A stretch of DNA of 64,000 bases from UBA1847 sp942492205 (GTDB taxonomy: Bacteria > Pseudomonadota > Gammaproteobacteria > Steroidobacterales > Woeseiaceae). The translations under genes were made by a program, and so were the position numbers. The stretch covers positions 310,001-374,000 of the forward strand of contig CALODT010000002.1 in assembly GCA_942492205.1 (NCBI GenBank), given 5' to 3'. Below are positions 25,984-34,464 of the stretch, in pieces (the stretch's first letter is position 1; every line of letters starts with the position of its first letter). The notes beneath the pieces were generated by a model. That model saw nothing but the letters and a program-made list of their open reading frames with translations, made no database searches and had not been told where the DNA came from.

Positions 25984-27221
25984 TGCGAGCTCTCGCGCAG
26001 GGTGCGAAACTGTCGCAGCAGCTGCAGCGACCCGGAAATGTCCGGTGTAACGCTGGTTGCGATACTGCCGCGAATTTCGACCAGCGTTGCCTGTGCGCTC
26101 TGTACCTGTGCACTGCTGCTGTCGAAGTACTCAGACAATATCTCGCTCGTGTCATCCAGGCTTTGCTCGAACACGGCCTGCTCGCCGCGCAGCAAAGCCA
26201 GGCGCGCAGACTGCAGCTGCAGTGCCAGGTTATTGCGCAGGAACGATTCGGCATCCGGCGATATCAGCGCCATCTTTGCCTGGTCCGGCGGCGTTACTCG
26301 AACCAGTCCGGACATGGCGCTCTTCATCGAAGACCAGGCGCGATTCAGTCCGCTCTGTTCCTCATCCACGCTGGTCGTTGCTTCGTCGTGCTGGTTCGTG
26401 CCGCTGACCAGGGGCAAAGACTCGACGACGTGTGCCAGGCTGGCCAGGGTCATCGAGGCACCTGCTATATCCGGCTTCTCCATAACGTCGAGCGACGCGA
26501 GCTCATTGGCAATGGCACGCCGCACATCGAGGAGCGCCGGGTTGCTCATTTGAACGACGCGCTCATCGGCCATGCGCAGCGCCAGTGCAGCGAGCTCCGG
26601 ATTGTTGGCGAGCTGCAGCTGGGCATTGGCTATCTGCATGTAGTACTCGGCTTCCGCGATCAGCCACGCGTCGCGAGAGCTTTGCGAGATACCGGCGAGC
26701 GACGCCATGGAGCTTTCCAGCGTCGACATCCTGGCAGGCAGCGAACTAAGCAATCGAACGCGCTCATCGAGTTCCTGCCGCAGCGCCTCGATCTCCGCAC
26801 TGCTGCTCAGGTCCAGCGCACCGAGCATCTCGACCTGTGCGGCAAGTTCGTCGCGAGCCGCTTCGGCAGCCGCAAGGCGGCTCTGCAGGCCGGCAATCGC
26901 ATCGTCTGTGGCCGTATCCTCTTGCGCAAGCCAGCTCTCGAAGAACACGTAGCCGGCGCCCGTGACCGCGACGAGGGCGACCAGCAGCGCCAGCCAGGCG
27001 ACCCCGTTGCCGCGCTGCCTGGGCGCTGCCTTCTCGGCCGGCGGCGCCTGTTTCGTGTCTTTGTCGTCGTCGACGTGCACATCGCTCACATTGTCACCCG
27101 AGTGATCGTCCACATTACCGTGGTCGTGGGCCTTCTGATCGGCGTCCTGTTCCGGCGGCGCTTCAACGGTCTCCCGGTCGGCCTCGGCCTCCGGTTCCTG
27201 TGTCTTGTCTTTGTCACTCAT
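25980..27221 (-). CDS. hemX: HemX-like membrane protein
   Basis: A 413-aa protein of the proteobacterial HemX family, formerly annotated as uroporphyrin-III C-methyltransferase without experimental support. It has a long acidic, His/Asp-rich N-terminal tail (residues 1-70, HGNVDDHSGDNVSDVHVDDD), one membrane helix (GVAWLALLVALVAVTGAGYVF, about 73-93) and a coiled-coil periplasmic part (LQSRLAAAEAARDELAAQVE). The ATG at 27221 begins MSDKDKTQEPEAEAD; the frame is open upstream but lies within hemD. Probably a partner of HemY. Confidence 0.85.
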   Translation of the reverse strand: MSDKDKTQEPEAEADRETVEAPPEQDADQKAHDHGNVDDHSGDNVSDVHVDDDKDTKQAPPAEKAAPRQRGNGVAWLALLVALVAVTGAGYVFFESWLAQEDTATDDAIAGLQSRLAAAEAARDELAAQVEMLGALDLSSSAEIEALRQELDERVRLLSSLPARMSTLESSMASLAGISQSSRDAWLIAEAEYYMQIANAQLQLANNPELAALALRMADERVVQMSNPALLDVRRAIANELASLDVMEKPDIAGASMTLASLAHVVESLPLVSGTNQHDEATTSVDEEQSGLNRAWSSMKSAMSGLVRVTPPDQAKMALISPDAESFLRNNLALQLQSARLALLRGEQAVFEQSLDDTSEILSEYFDSSSAQVQSAQATLVEIRGSIATSVTPDISGSLQLLRQFRTLRESSQ

Positions 27222-27225
27222 TGCG

Positions 27226-28002
27226 CTAATCCAATGCGGGTTCGGCTTTGTGGAGTGCGATGATAGCTTCGACGATATCGCTGGCCTGCGGACCGGATGC
27301 AAGTATCGGTCGCGAAGCAGGATAACGGTCAAGCACTTCTTTTAACACACGACCGGCAGGCGTCACCAGTGGCGTCGATTCCAGCTGCGCCTCGCACCAG
27401 GCGGGCAGCAGCGTGACCAGATTGCGGAACGACTGCACACTCATCGCGATGATGGTGTCGATATCGCCCTGGCGCCAGCGAGCCTCGACGTCGGCGAGCG
27501 TTTCCGCACTCACCTGCGGCAGCCGCCGTTCGTAGACCGACAGGTAATCGACCTTCGCCCCTCGCGATGCCAGCTCCTCGGCCAGCAGCTCGCGACCGGC
27601 GCTGCCGCGGATGATACGGATCTGTTTGTCGGCGACGTCGTTCAAGGCGGGTTCCTGAAGCAGGTGTTCACTGTCGAAACCCTGCGCGGACTGGATGTCC
27701 ACGATGCGGCCCGCCGCGGCTACGGCCGCGGCAGTGGCCGGACCAATTGCCGCTATCTGACCACCGTCGGAATATCTGAGCCCGTATTCGACCGCATTGG
27801 GGCTGACAAAAATCACGACGTCCGGCTTAGGTAGCGCCGCCGCGTTTGCGGAGACAACGTTCTCATCCAGCGCGACGATATCCAGCACGGGAAAACAGAA
27901 TGCCGAACCGCCGTTGGCCTCGATCGCGGCAACCAGTTCGCGAGCCTGGCTTCGCGGACGTGTCACCAGTACACCGACACCGTCAAGCATCGCCTCAGTC
28001 AT
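27226..28002 (-). CDS. hemD: Uroporphyrinogen-III synthase
   Basis: Cyclises hydroxymethylbilane with ring-D inversion to uroporphyrinogen III. The 258-aa protein has the divergent HemD pattern: GVGVLVTRPRSQARELVAAIEANGG, FPVLDI, DVVIFVSPNAVEYGL, IAAIGPATAAAV and the later SVQSFRNLV. The ATG at 28002 lies inside the hemC end (8-nt overlap) with GGAG six bases ahead, so the pair is translationally coupled. Confidence 0.92.
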   Translation of the reverse strand: MTEAMLDGVGVLVTRPRSQARELVAAIEANGGSAFCFPVLDIVALDENVVSANAAALPKPDVVIFVSPNAVEYGLRYSDGGQIAAIGPATAAAVAAAGRIVDIQSAQGFDSEHLLQEPALNDVADKQIRIIRGSAGRELLAEELASRGAKVDYLSVYERRLPQVSAETLADVEARWRQGDIDTIIAMSVQSFRNLVTLLPAWCEAQLESTPLVTPAGRVLKEVLDRYPASRPILASGPQASDIVEAIIALHKAEPALD

Positions 28003-28921
28003 GCTCAGCTCCGGCGGCGTCCAGCAGCTCGCGGGCGCCGCTTTCAAGGAGTCGCTCCGCCAGCGATTCTCCGAGCTGCTGGGCGTCCTCGGCACGGCCG
28101 CTGACGGCGTCACGAATCGATTCGCTGCCGTCAGGCAGTGCAACCAGCGCCGTCACGGTGAGTTCGTCGCCATCGACAACGGCATAGGTTGCGACCGGCG
28201 ACTGGCAGCTTGCCTGTAGCTTCTTCGCGATAGCGCGCTCTGCCAGCGTCGTTTGCACGGTGGTTGCATGGTCAAGCTGTTTCAACACGCTGCGCAGGTC
28301 CGCCTGGTCGGACAGGCATTCGACGCCGACAACACCCTGTGCTGCTGCCGGCAACATCTGCGTCGGAGCGAATTGCTGGCTGATGTGGTGAGCGAGTTCC
28401 AGCCGCTCGAGTCCGGCAGCGGCGAGGATAATAGCGTCATAGTCGCCGTTCTCGAGCTTGGACAATCGCGTATTGACGTTGCCGCGCAGCGGCTGGATGT
28501 TGAGATCCGGGCGCATCATCTTTAGCTGTGCCTGTCGGCGCAGGCTGGAGCTTCCGATCAGCGCACCTTCGGCAAGCTGGTCGAGCTGCATTCGATCCGG
28601 TGAAACCAGCGCGTCGGCGTGGTTGGCCCGCTCAAGCACGGCTGCAATGCAGAAGCCGTCGGGCATGTCGGCCGGGACATCCTTCATCGAATGCACCGCA
28701 ATATCCGCGTCGCCGTTCTGCATGGCAACCTCGAGTTCCTTGATAAACAGGCCCTTGCCACCGATCTTCTGCAGGCTGCGGTCCAGGATCTCATCGCCTC
28801 GTGTCGACAGTGGCAATAGTGATACCGCTTCGACTTCAGGCAGCTTGCGCAGCAAGGCGGCCACATGATCTGCTTGCCAAAGGGCGAGCGCGCTCTTGCG
28901 CGTTGCTATCCGTATTCTCAT
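27995..28921 (-). CDS. hemC: Hydroxymethylbilane synthase (porphobilinogen deaminase)
   Basis: Polymerises four porphobilinogens into hydroxymethylbilane. Seen: RIATRKSALALWQA, SLQKIGGKGLFIKELE, DIAVHSMKDVPADMP, IGSSSLRRQAQL and Cys239 in QASCQSPVA, which carries the dipyrromethane cofactor. Length 308 aa is normal. It lies 22 nt after algR, the same order as in Pseudomonas. Confidence 0.97.
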   Translation of the reverse strand: MRIRIATRKSALALWQADHVAALLRKLPEVEAVSLLPLSTRGDEILDRSLQKIGGKGLFIKELEVAMQNGDADIAVHSMKDVPADMPDGFCIAAVLERANHADALVSPDRMQLDQLAEGALIGSSSLRRQAQLKMMRPDLNIQPLRGNVNTRLSKLENGDYDAIILAAAGLERLELAHHISQQFAPTQMLPAAAQGVVGVECLSDQADLRSVLKQLDHATTVQTTLAERAIAKKLQASCQSPVATYAVVDGDELTVTALVALPDGSESIRDAVSGRAEDAQQLGESLAERLLESGARELLDAAGAEHD

Positions 28922-28943
28922 CGTCTTTTAAGATTCTTTGTTG

Positions 28944-29690
28944 CTACGACTCTTTCAGGCGTCGGCGGACCTCGGCGACATGCCGGCGGCTGATTATCAG
29001 CTCTTTGCCGTCCACTTGCGAGTCGCCGCGCAATACCACTCGACTCTTGCCGTCGGCATCCCTGTCGATACGCTCGATCCGGTCCACGGCAACCAGTGCA
29101 CCGCGGTGAATGCGAACGAAACGATCGCTGAACTCTGAGGCCAGCGATTTCAATGACTCGTCCAGCAGATCGTGGCCATGGTCGTGCTCCGCGCGGACAT
29201 ACTTCTGGTCAGCGAGAAAGCAGCTAATGTCGGCAACCGGAATCAACTTCAGTTCGCCCTTGACGGTCGCACAGACGTGACGGCGTCGACTTTCCAGCCC
29301 GGCATCGGCGGCAACCTGCTGCAGCTTCGTGCCTGCCAGTTTCGACGCCTGTGTCAGTGCCGCTATCAGCCTGGGACGGCGTACGGGCTTGAGGACATAG
29401 CCTACGGCGCGTGCTTCGAAAGCATCAATCGCATACTCGTCGTAGGCGGTCGCAAACACCACCGCCGGCGTGTGTTCGAGTTCATTCAGGTGGTGGGCGG
29501 TTTCGATACCGTCGAGACCTGGCATGCGAATATCGAGCAGCACGATGTCGGGCTTGAGTTTCGCGGCGAGGCTTAGTGCCTCTTCTCCGTTACCGGCATC
29601 GCCGACCACTTCGTAATCGGCCTCGTCTTCGAGTAACTGCCGAAGTCGGTCGCGTGCCGGCTTTTCGTCATCGACTACAAGGACCTTCAT
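28944..29690 (-). CDS. algR: AlgR-like LytTR response regulator
   Basis: A 248-aa regulator: receiver domain at 1-120 with acidic Asp8/Asp9, phospho-acceptor Asp53 (LLDIRMPGLD), and Lys102 (VLKPVRRPRL), then a LytTR DNA-binding domain at about 140-245 (DISCFLADQKYVRAEHDHG, FVRIHRGALVAVDRIERI). In Pseudomonas AlgR controls alginate, type IV pili and c-di-GMP genes. It overlaps algZ by 4 nt and precedes hemC, the conserved arrangement. Confidence 0.93.
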   Translation of the reverse strand: MKVLVVDDEKPARDRLRQLLEDEADYEVVGDAGNGEEALSLAAKLKPDIVLLDIRMPGLDGIETAHHLNELEHTPAVVFATAYDEYAIDAFEARAVGYVLKPVRRPRLIAALTQASKLAGTKLQQVAADAGLESRRRHVCATVKGELKLIPVADISCFLADQKYVRAEHDHGHDLLDESLKSLASEFSDRFVRIHRGALVAVDRIERIDRDADGKSRVVLRGDSQVDGKELIISRRHVAEVRRRLKES

Positions 29691-30748
29691 GCGGTCGTCT
29701 CCTCGGTTGGAAAACGAAGCGTCACGACGTAGAGATCGCCGCTGTCATCGACCTGCACGGAGCCGCGGCTGCCGTAGGCAAGCTCAAACCGCTGCCGGAT
29801 GTTGGCCAGCGCCATGTTGTTGCCTGCCTTGTCACGACTGCGTCCTTCCGCGACCGGGTTGGACATGGCGATCTCGACGAATTTCCCGTCACGCTTACCG
29901 GCGACGACAACCTCGCCGCCTTCGGGCAATAGCTCTATACCGTGATAGATGGCGTTTTCCAGCAGCGGCTGGATAGTGAGGTTCGGGATGCGTGCACGCA
30001 TCGGCAAGCTGGCCACATCCCAGCGTACGTTGAGGCGATCGCCGAGTCGCAGTTTCTCAATGCGCTGATAGATCGCGGCGATCTCGAGCTCCTGCTTCAG
30101 AGATGTGCGGTCTTTCGGGCTGCTCATCGTCGCGCGCAGCAGGTCCGAGAGATCCTCTACCGCCTCTTCCGCCTGCAGCGGATTACTGCGAGTGAGCGAG
30201 GCGATCGTATTCATGCTGTTGAATAGAAAGTGCGGGCGTATGAGCGCCTGAAGTGCGCTGATACGTGACTGTGCCTCGAGAACGATGCTGCGTCGCCATT
30301 CGCTGGAAACGTACAGGTAGCGCATGGCCAGCGCGATGACAATCGAGCTGATGGCAAAGGTACGAAGGATGAATGTCGTGTGATCGTCACTGATGACTTG
30401 CGACGCCCCGAAGATGCGCATCAGCTGCCAGGATAGCTCCGCAACAATCACGCAGACAGTCTCGAGGAGTAGGAAACTCAAGACAAACGCCCGGGTCTGG
30501 CCCGTCCTCTCCAGCCTGCCGCGCAGCAGGCACATGACGGCCGAACCGAGTAATGCGAGCCAGAGTACGAAGAAAGATACTTTTGACAGTTCGACCAGGA
30601 AACGGCCTTCGGGCTCGTGCGCTGCCAGGGTAAGGACGATAGCGACGAGTTCAGCAACCAGTACGATGACGAAAAGCGTGCTTGCGGCGCAAAAATCCGG
30701 CAGGAACGCCTGCGTGTCTGCGTGGGTAGGCTTGGTTGGCGCGGTCAA
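29687..30748 (-). CDS. algZ: AlgZ/FimS-like sensor histidine kinase (LytS type)
   Basis: A 353-aa membrane kinase of the His_kinase family. About four helices fill residues 20-145, followed by the phospho-acceptor His173 in IRPHFLFNSMNTIASL, then LTIQPLLENAIYHGI (N box) and a C-terminal ATPase fold ending in GNNMALANIRQRFELAYG. It is the partner of the overlapping AlgR-type regulator. The start is TTG at 30748 with AAGGAG ahead, partly inside the hairpin at 30749-30806. Confidence 0.9.
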   Translation of the reverse strand: MTAPTKPTHADTQAFLPDFCAASTLFVIVLVAELVAIVLTLAAHEPEGRFLVELSKVSFFVLWLALLGSAVMCLLRGRLERTGQTRAFVLSFLLLETVCVIVAELSWQLMRIFGASQVISDDHTTFILRTFAISSIVIALAMRYLYVSSEWRRSIVLEAQSRISALQALIRPHFLFNSMNTIASLTRSNPLQAEEAVEDLSDLLRATMSSPKDRTSLKQELEIAAIYQRIEKLRLGDRLNVRWDVASLPMRARIPNLTIQPLLENAIYHGIELLPEGGEVVVAGKRDGKFVEIAMSNPVAEGRSRDKAGNNMALANIRQRFELAYGSRGSVQVDDSGDLYVVTLRFPTEETTA

Positions 30749-30806
30749 ACGGGCGCTCCTTCGACATCAGCTGGCATTGTACCGCCAGCAGCCGGACAGC
30801 GCCCGT
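30749..30806 (-). promoter_or_regulatory. Inverted-repeat structure at the algZ translation start
   Basis: ACGGGCGCT (30749-30757) pairs with AGCGCCCGT (30798-30806), with a second inner stem CTGGC/GCCAG. The structure covers part of the AGGAG ribosome site of algZ, so it could limit algZ translation when transcription comes from the DUF4124 gene. Folding strength was not computed. Confidence 0.4.
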
Positions 30807-30825
30807 TGGCGCGATGACCGCTGTG

Positions 30826-31305
30826 TCAGGAGCTGCAGTGCTCGGCGATCAACTCTTCCACGCGCTGGCGTGCCGCGGTGGTCTGATCCTCGTCGAGATA
30901 CACACGCTCGCCGCCTTCATCTTCCCGATAAAGCCTGCGCGCCTGCACCATGGTCTCAAGCTGCGAACGGTAGGTATCGCAACGCTGTTTCTTTTCCTCG
31001 GCTGCGGCGGCTGCCTCTGCAGCCGTTTTCTTTGCTTCTGCCCTTGCAGCTCGCTTTTCCTGGAGAGTGGCCGCGGCATCGCCCTGGGCGCTGCCACGCC
31101 TGCTTGCCGAGCTGGAGTCAGCACGCTGATAGGTCAGAGCGACGACTTCGGCCTGGTCGTTGCTTGTCGGCCGGTCGCCGTAGTGCACGTTGCCCTCGTC
31201 ATCGACCCACTTGTAGATTTCATTCGCCATTGCGCTGCCGCCGAACGCCATGCCGAAACTGATGGCGAAAGCTGCGCAGAAAACCAACCACCGTGTGCTT
31301 TTCAT
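30826..31305 (-). CDS. DUF4124-domain exported protein
   Basis: A 159-aa exported protein. The signal peptide covers STRWLVFCAAFAISFGMAFGG, followed by the DUF4124 hallmark EIYKWVDDEGNVHYGDRP at about residues 29-46 and an alanine/glutamate-rich helical segment (QEKRAARAEAKKTAAEAAAA). Two late cysteines may form a disulfide. Function unknown. It is probably the first gene of the algZR-hem block and has a perfect CRP-type site 81-96 nt before its start. Confidence 0.85.
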   Translation of the reverse strand: MKSTRWLVFCAAFAISFGMAFGGSAMANEIYKWVDDEGNVHYGDRPTSNDQAEVVALTYQRADSSSASRRGSAQGDAAATLQEKRAARAEAKKTAAEAAAAAEEKKQRCDTYRSQLETMVQARRLYREDEGGERVYLDEDQTTAARQRVEELIAEHCSS

Positions 31306-31385
31306 AAGGGTTCTTCCAGGGCCGTCGAGGCCTTCTATAAGATACTGAAACTCAAAGCATTAGACCACTAAACCGGCGGTCTTGT

Positions 31386-31401
31386 TGTGATCATGATCAC
31401 A
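31386..31401 (-). promoter_or_regulatory. CRP/Vfr-type binding site
   Basis: TGTGATCATGATCACA is a perfect 16-bp palindrome with both ideal CRP half-sites (TGTGA-N6-TCACA). It lies 81-96 nt before the DUF4124 start and upstream of the algZR-hem block, a suitable distance for an activator. The regulator is inferred from the consensus only. Confidence 0.65.
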
Positions 31402-31436
31402 GTCAATGGCGGGCTTTTCGCCAGCTGGGTTGAACA

Positions 31437-31463
31437 TAAAAAAAGCGGGCCGAAAGGCCCGCT
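31437..31463 (-). terminator. Rho-independent terminator of the porin–glnK–amtB unit
   Basis: On the minus strand AGCGGGCC (31463-31456) pairs with GGCCCGCT (31451-31444) around a TTTC loop and is followed by a T run to 31437. It lies about 105 nt after the amtB stop. The stretch 31306-31569 holds only this hairpin and the CRP-type site. Confidence 0.88.
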
Positions 31464-31569
31464 CAGTAACTCGCTGCGTCAAGGGGAATTTATATGCCGA
31501 AACGAGCAAAGGTGGTGACATCACCCGACTTTCGTTATGACAAGCCGAGTGATGCCACCGGGGGGATAA

Positions 31570-32853
31570 TCACTCAGCAGAGGTGAACTCCGGGTATGCC
31601 TCGAGGCCGCACTCACTGATATCGACACCTTCGTACTCTTCTTCTTCAGAGACGCGGATACCGACGGCTTTCTTGATCACGAACCAGACGATGAAGCTGG
31701 TGATGAAGACCCAGGCGAAGATTGAGACCAGCCCGATGAGCTGTGCCACGAAGGTCGCGTCCGGGTTGGTGAAGCAGACCGCCATCAGGCCCCAGATACC
31801 GACCACGCCGTGCACCGAAATGGCGCCGACCGGATCGTCAATCCTGAGCTTGTCAAGCATCACGATCGAGCCAACAACCAGCAGGCCGCCCACGGCGCCG
31901 ATCATCGTCGCCGCGATTGGTGTGGGTGTCAGCGGCTCAGCGGTGATAGCAACGAGGCCGGCGAGCGCGCCGTTGAGCGCCATCGTCAGGTCCGCTTTAC
32001 CGAACCAGAAACGCGACAGCAGCAATGCGAATACGAGTCCACCGGCGGCGGCCATGTTGGTATTGACGAATACCAGCGCGACCGCGTTAGCTTCACCGAC
32101 ATCGGATACCTTCAGCTCGGAGCCACCATTAAAGCCAAACCAGCCGAGCCACAGGATGAGCGTGCCAAGTGCGGCAAGCGGCAGATTGGCACCCGGAATT
32201 GCGTTTACCTGGCCACCTGGACCGTACTTTCCTTTGCGGGCGCCGAGTAGTATTACGCCGGCAAGAGCCGCAGCCGCGCCACAAAGATGCACGACACCTG
32301 AGCCCGCGAAATCGAGGAAGCCGGCTGCATCAAGGAAGCCACCGCCCCATTTCCAGAAACCCTGCACCGGGTAGATGAAGCCCGTTAGTACAACGGCAAA
32401 GGCAAAGAACGACCAGAGCTTCATGCGCTCAGCGACTGCACCGGAAACGATGGACATCGCGGTGGCTACAAAAACGACCTGGAAGAAGAAATCTGACAGG
32501 TTCGAGTAGTAGGTGTCCCCGCCGCTCGCGATGACATCCGCGGCCGAGTTATCGGTGGATCCCAGGAGACCACTGCCCAGCGTTGAGAGACTCTGGAAAA
32601 TACCGCCGCCAAAGTCGCCCGGGTACATGATCGAATAGCCGCACAGCATGTACATGATGCAGGCGATGGAATAGAGACCGACGTTTTTGGTCAGAATCTC
32701 CGCGGTATTCTTGGCACGCACCAGGCCGGCCTCGAGCATCGTAAAGCCCGCCGCCATCCACATGACGAGCGCGCCCATGACAAGAAAGTAAAACGTGTCG
32801 AGCGCATACGCGAGTTCAGTGACCTGCGCCGCTATTTGAGTTGTTTCTTCCAC
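31570..32853 (-). CDS. amtB: Ammonium transporter
   Basis: A 427-aa AmtB/Mep/Rh channel with 11 predicted membrane helices. Landmarks are FYFLVMGALVMWMAAGFTML, the conserved pore histidines in GSGVVHLCGAAAAL and ISVHGVVGIWG, and a C-terminal cytoplasmic tail (VSEEEEYEGVDISECGLEAY) that GlnK binds. No separate cleavable signal peptide is clear. It follows glnK by 18 nt, the nearly universal glnK-amtB pairing. Confidence 0.97.
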   Translation of the reverse strand: MEETTQIAAQVTELAYALDTFYFLVMGALVMWMAAGFTMLEAGLVRAKNTAEILTKNVGLYSIACIMYMLCGYSIMYPGDFGGGIFQSLSTLGSGLLGSTDNSAADVIASGGDTYYSNLSDFFFQVVFVATAMSIVSGAVAERMKLWSFFAFAVVLTGFIYPVQGFWKWGGGFLDAAGFLDFAGSGVVHLCGAAAALAGVILLGARKGKYGPGGQVNAIPGANLPLAALGTLILWLGWFGFNGGSELKVSDVGEANAVALVFVNTNMAAAGGLVFALLLSRFWFGKADLTMALNGALAGLVAITAEPLTPTPIAATMIGAVGGLLVVGSIVMLDKLRIDDPVGAISVHGVVGIWGLMAVCFTNPDATFVAQLIGLVSIFAWVFITSFIVWFVIKKAVGIRVSEEEEYEGVDISECGLEAYPEFTSAE

Positions 32854-32871
32854 AACAAAACCCCCTTCTGA

Positions 32872-33210
32872 TTAAACGGCTTCGCTACCGGTTTCACCGG
32901 TGCGAATTCGAATGGCCTGAACGAGATCGGTGACGAATATCTTGCCGTCGCCGATCTTCCCTGTGCGTGCTGTATTGGCAATAGCCTCGATAACCTGCTC
33001 GGCCAATTCATCAGCGACCGCTAGTTCGATCTTCGCCTTCGGCAAGAAGTCGACGACGTACTCGGCGCCGCGATACAGCTCGGTATGGCCGCGCTGCCGG
33101 CCGAAGCCTTTGACTTCCGTCACGGTGATGCCCTGGATGCCGATGTCGGCGACGGCTTGCCGCACGTCATCGAGTTTGAAAGGCTTGATGATCGCAGTGA
33201 TCATTTTCAT
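32872..33210 (-). CDS. glnK: Nitrogen regulatory PII protein
   Basis: A 112-aa trimeric PII signal protein that senses 2-oxoglutarate and ATP/ADP and gates AmtB. The T-loop has Tyr51 (YRGAEYVVDFLPK), the site of uridylylation, and the B and C loops read TGKIGDGKIFV and IRIRTGE. Its position next to amtB supports GlnK rather than GlnB. Confidence 0.95.
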   Translation of the reverse strand: MKMITAIIKPFKLDDVRQAVADIGIQGITVTEVKGFGRQRGHTELYRGAEYVVDFLPKAKIELAVADELAEQVIEAIANTARTGKIGDGKIFVTDLVQAIRIRTGETGSEAV

Positions 33211-33236
33211 TAGTGATTCCCCTCTGGATCTGGAAA

Positions 33237-33259
33237 GGGGGCGACCGAGCGGCCGCCCC
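33237..33259 (-). promoter_or_regulatory. Hairpin between the porin gene and glnK
   Basis: GGGGCGGCCGCTCGGTCGCCCC on the minus strand can fold into a stem with two mismatched bases, followed by CCTTTCC. It may act as a partial terminator or RNA-stability element that sets porin above glnK-amtB. Confidence 0.45.
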
Positions 33260-33267
33260 GCGAAAAA

Positions 33268-33888
33268 TTACTGCAAATCAAATGACTTGCCGAGCGTGAA
33301 GATCAGTGACTCGTCGTCAGCGCCGATCAGATCGTCGTTAGCCAGTATCAGCGCAACCCCGAGGTCGATGTCGGCAACCGTCGTGCCGTAGCCGAGTTCG
33401 AGGTAGTCGCCATTGGCATCCTGCGAGAATGTGCCGAACGTTCCGTAGAAGCCGTTTTCGCTCGCCAGCGTCAGCGATGCGAAGGTGTAGTCCTGTGTCG
33501 GTCCAGTGAAGTTCTCGTATTCGCCGATAGCGACATCGACCGACAGCGGCCCGTAGCTGCCGCCCAGGTTGATTTCCTGGTAGGTGTCGTCGAAATCTCC
33601 CGTGTAGTAGTAGCCTGTGAAGCCGATGTAGTAGCCGAAGTCTTCGATCTCGCCGCCATAGCCAAAATAGCCGTCGACCTCGAGGCCGTCGCTGACATCA
33701 GCGGCCCAGGTGCCGGCGTAGAAGCCGCCGGATTCATAATCCAGGCCTGCGCTCGCGGACGAGACTTTCTGCAGGATGCCGCGGAAGTGGTACTCACTCG
33801 CCCAACCCACGTTGGCCGACAACTGCGCCTGTGCCAGGCCGCTACTCAGTAATACGATCGCGACGAACGCGGTTTTTCTTGCTGTCAT
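33268..33888 (-). CDS. TorF-family putative porin
   Basis: A 206-aa outer-membrane beta-barrel protein. The signal peptide is RKTAFVAIVLLSSGLAQA; the mature part opens with LSANVGWASEYHFRGI, the typical TorF start, and shows alternating aromatic strands (YIGFTGYYYTGDF). The family is often found with glnK and amtB and may admit ammonium or small nitrogen compounds. ATG at 33888 has GGGAG ahead; the frame runs further upstream but through the promoter. It is the first gene of the unit. Confidence 0.88.
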   Translation of the reverse strand: MTARKTAFVAIVLLSSGLAQAQLSANVGWASEYHFRGILQKVSSASAGLDYESGGFYAGTWAADVSDGLEVDGYFGYGGEIEDFGYYIGFTGYYYTGDFDDTYQEINLGGSYGPLSVDVAIGEYENFTGPTQDYTFASLTLASENGFYGTFGTFSQDANGDYLELGYGTTVADIDLGVALILANDDLIGADDESLIFTLGKSFDLQ

Positions 33889-33944
33889 TGCTAGGTGCTC
33901 CCTCTTAAATTGAGGCCAGAATGGCCGTTTTCGCCCTGTATAGA

Positions 33945-33959
33945 GCAGGTTACGTGCCA
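33945..33959 (-). promoter_or_regulatory. Sigma-54 (RpoN) promoter
   Basis: On the minus strand TGGCACGTAACCTGC matches the -24/-12 consensus (TGGCACG-N4-TTGC) at all but one base, and the GG–GC spacing is correct. It lies about 57-71 nt before the porin ATG. Sigma-54 with NtrC is the known control for glnK-amtB in many proteobacteria. Confidence 0.75.
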
Positions 33960-34144
33960 GTTCTAAAAACACTCGATTAATCAGCGAGTTGAGAATTTCC
34001 GCGGCGCACGCACGCACTGCTTTGGTGCAACGAAAACTGGCCGTGCTCCGAAATGGTGAACAGACGCAGGGCAAGCCGCGTTTTTGCAGCATTACGCGGC
34101 ATATGCGGCTGGTGTTTTGGGGCGGGCTCAGGTATCAAACGGCT

Positions 34145-34387
34145 ATGGCTGACGAATCAATCGAAAACCTGGCGCGAAAACTGGTGGACTCCGTGCCCGA
34201 GGGGCTGCGATCTGTGCGCGAGGATCTTGAAACCAACTTTCGCTCGGTATTGCGAACCTCTCTCGGCAAGCTCGACCTCGTGACTCGAGAGGAGTTCGAA
34301 GTGCAGGAAGCCGTGCTGCTGCGCACACGCGAAAAACTCGAAGCGCTCGAGCAGAAACTCGAACAGCTGGAAAAAACGAAACAGTAG
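34145..34387 (+). CDS. ubiK: UbiK, ubiquinone biosynthesis accessory factor (BMFP domain)
   Basis: An 80-aa protein of the BMFP/YqiC family. The amphipathic N-terminus (ESIENLARKLVDSVPEGLRSVREDLE) is followed by the trimeric coiled coil (LRTREKLEALEQKLEQLEKTK). UbiK binds UbiJ and supports aerobic ubiquinone synthesis. ATG at 34145; the frame is open further upstream without coding character. It diverges from the porin gene. Confidence 0.9.
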   Translation: MADESIENLARKLVDSVPEGLRSVREDLETNFRSVLRTSLGKLDLVTREEFEVQEAVLLRTREKLEALEQKLEQLEKTKQ

Positions 34388-34464
34388 AATCCGACTCGGC
34401 GCAGCGACTCGGGAATCGTCGCGCCGTTCGCCAGCAAACCTGCCGGCCACGGAGGGCCGCGTCG

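Noticed and set aside
33889..34092. Longer start for the TorF-like porin reaching 34092
   Set aside because: That stretch contains the sigma-54 promoter and precedes the signal peptide; GGGAG supports ATG at 33888.
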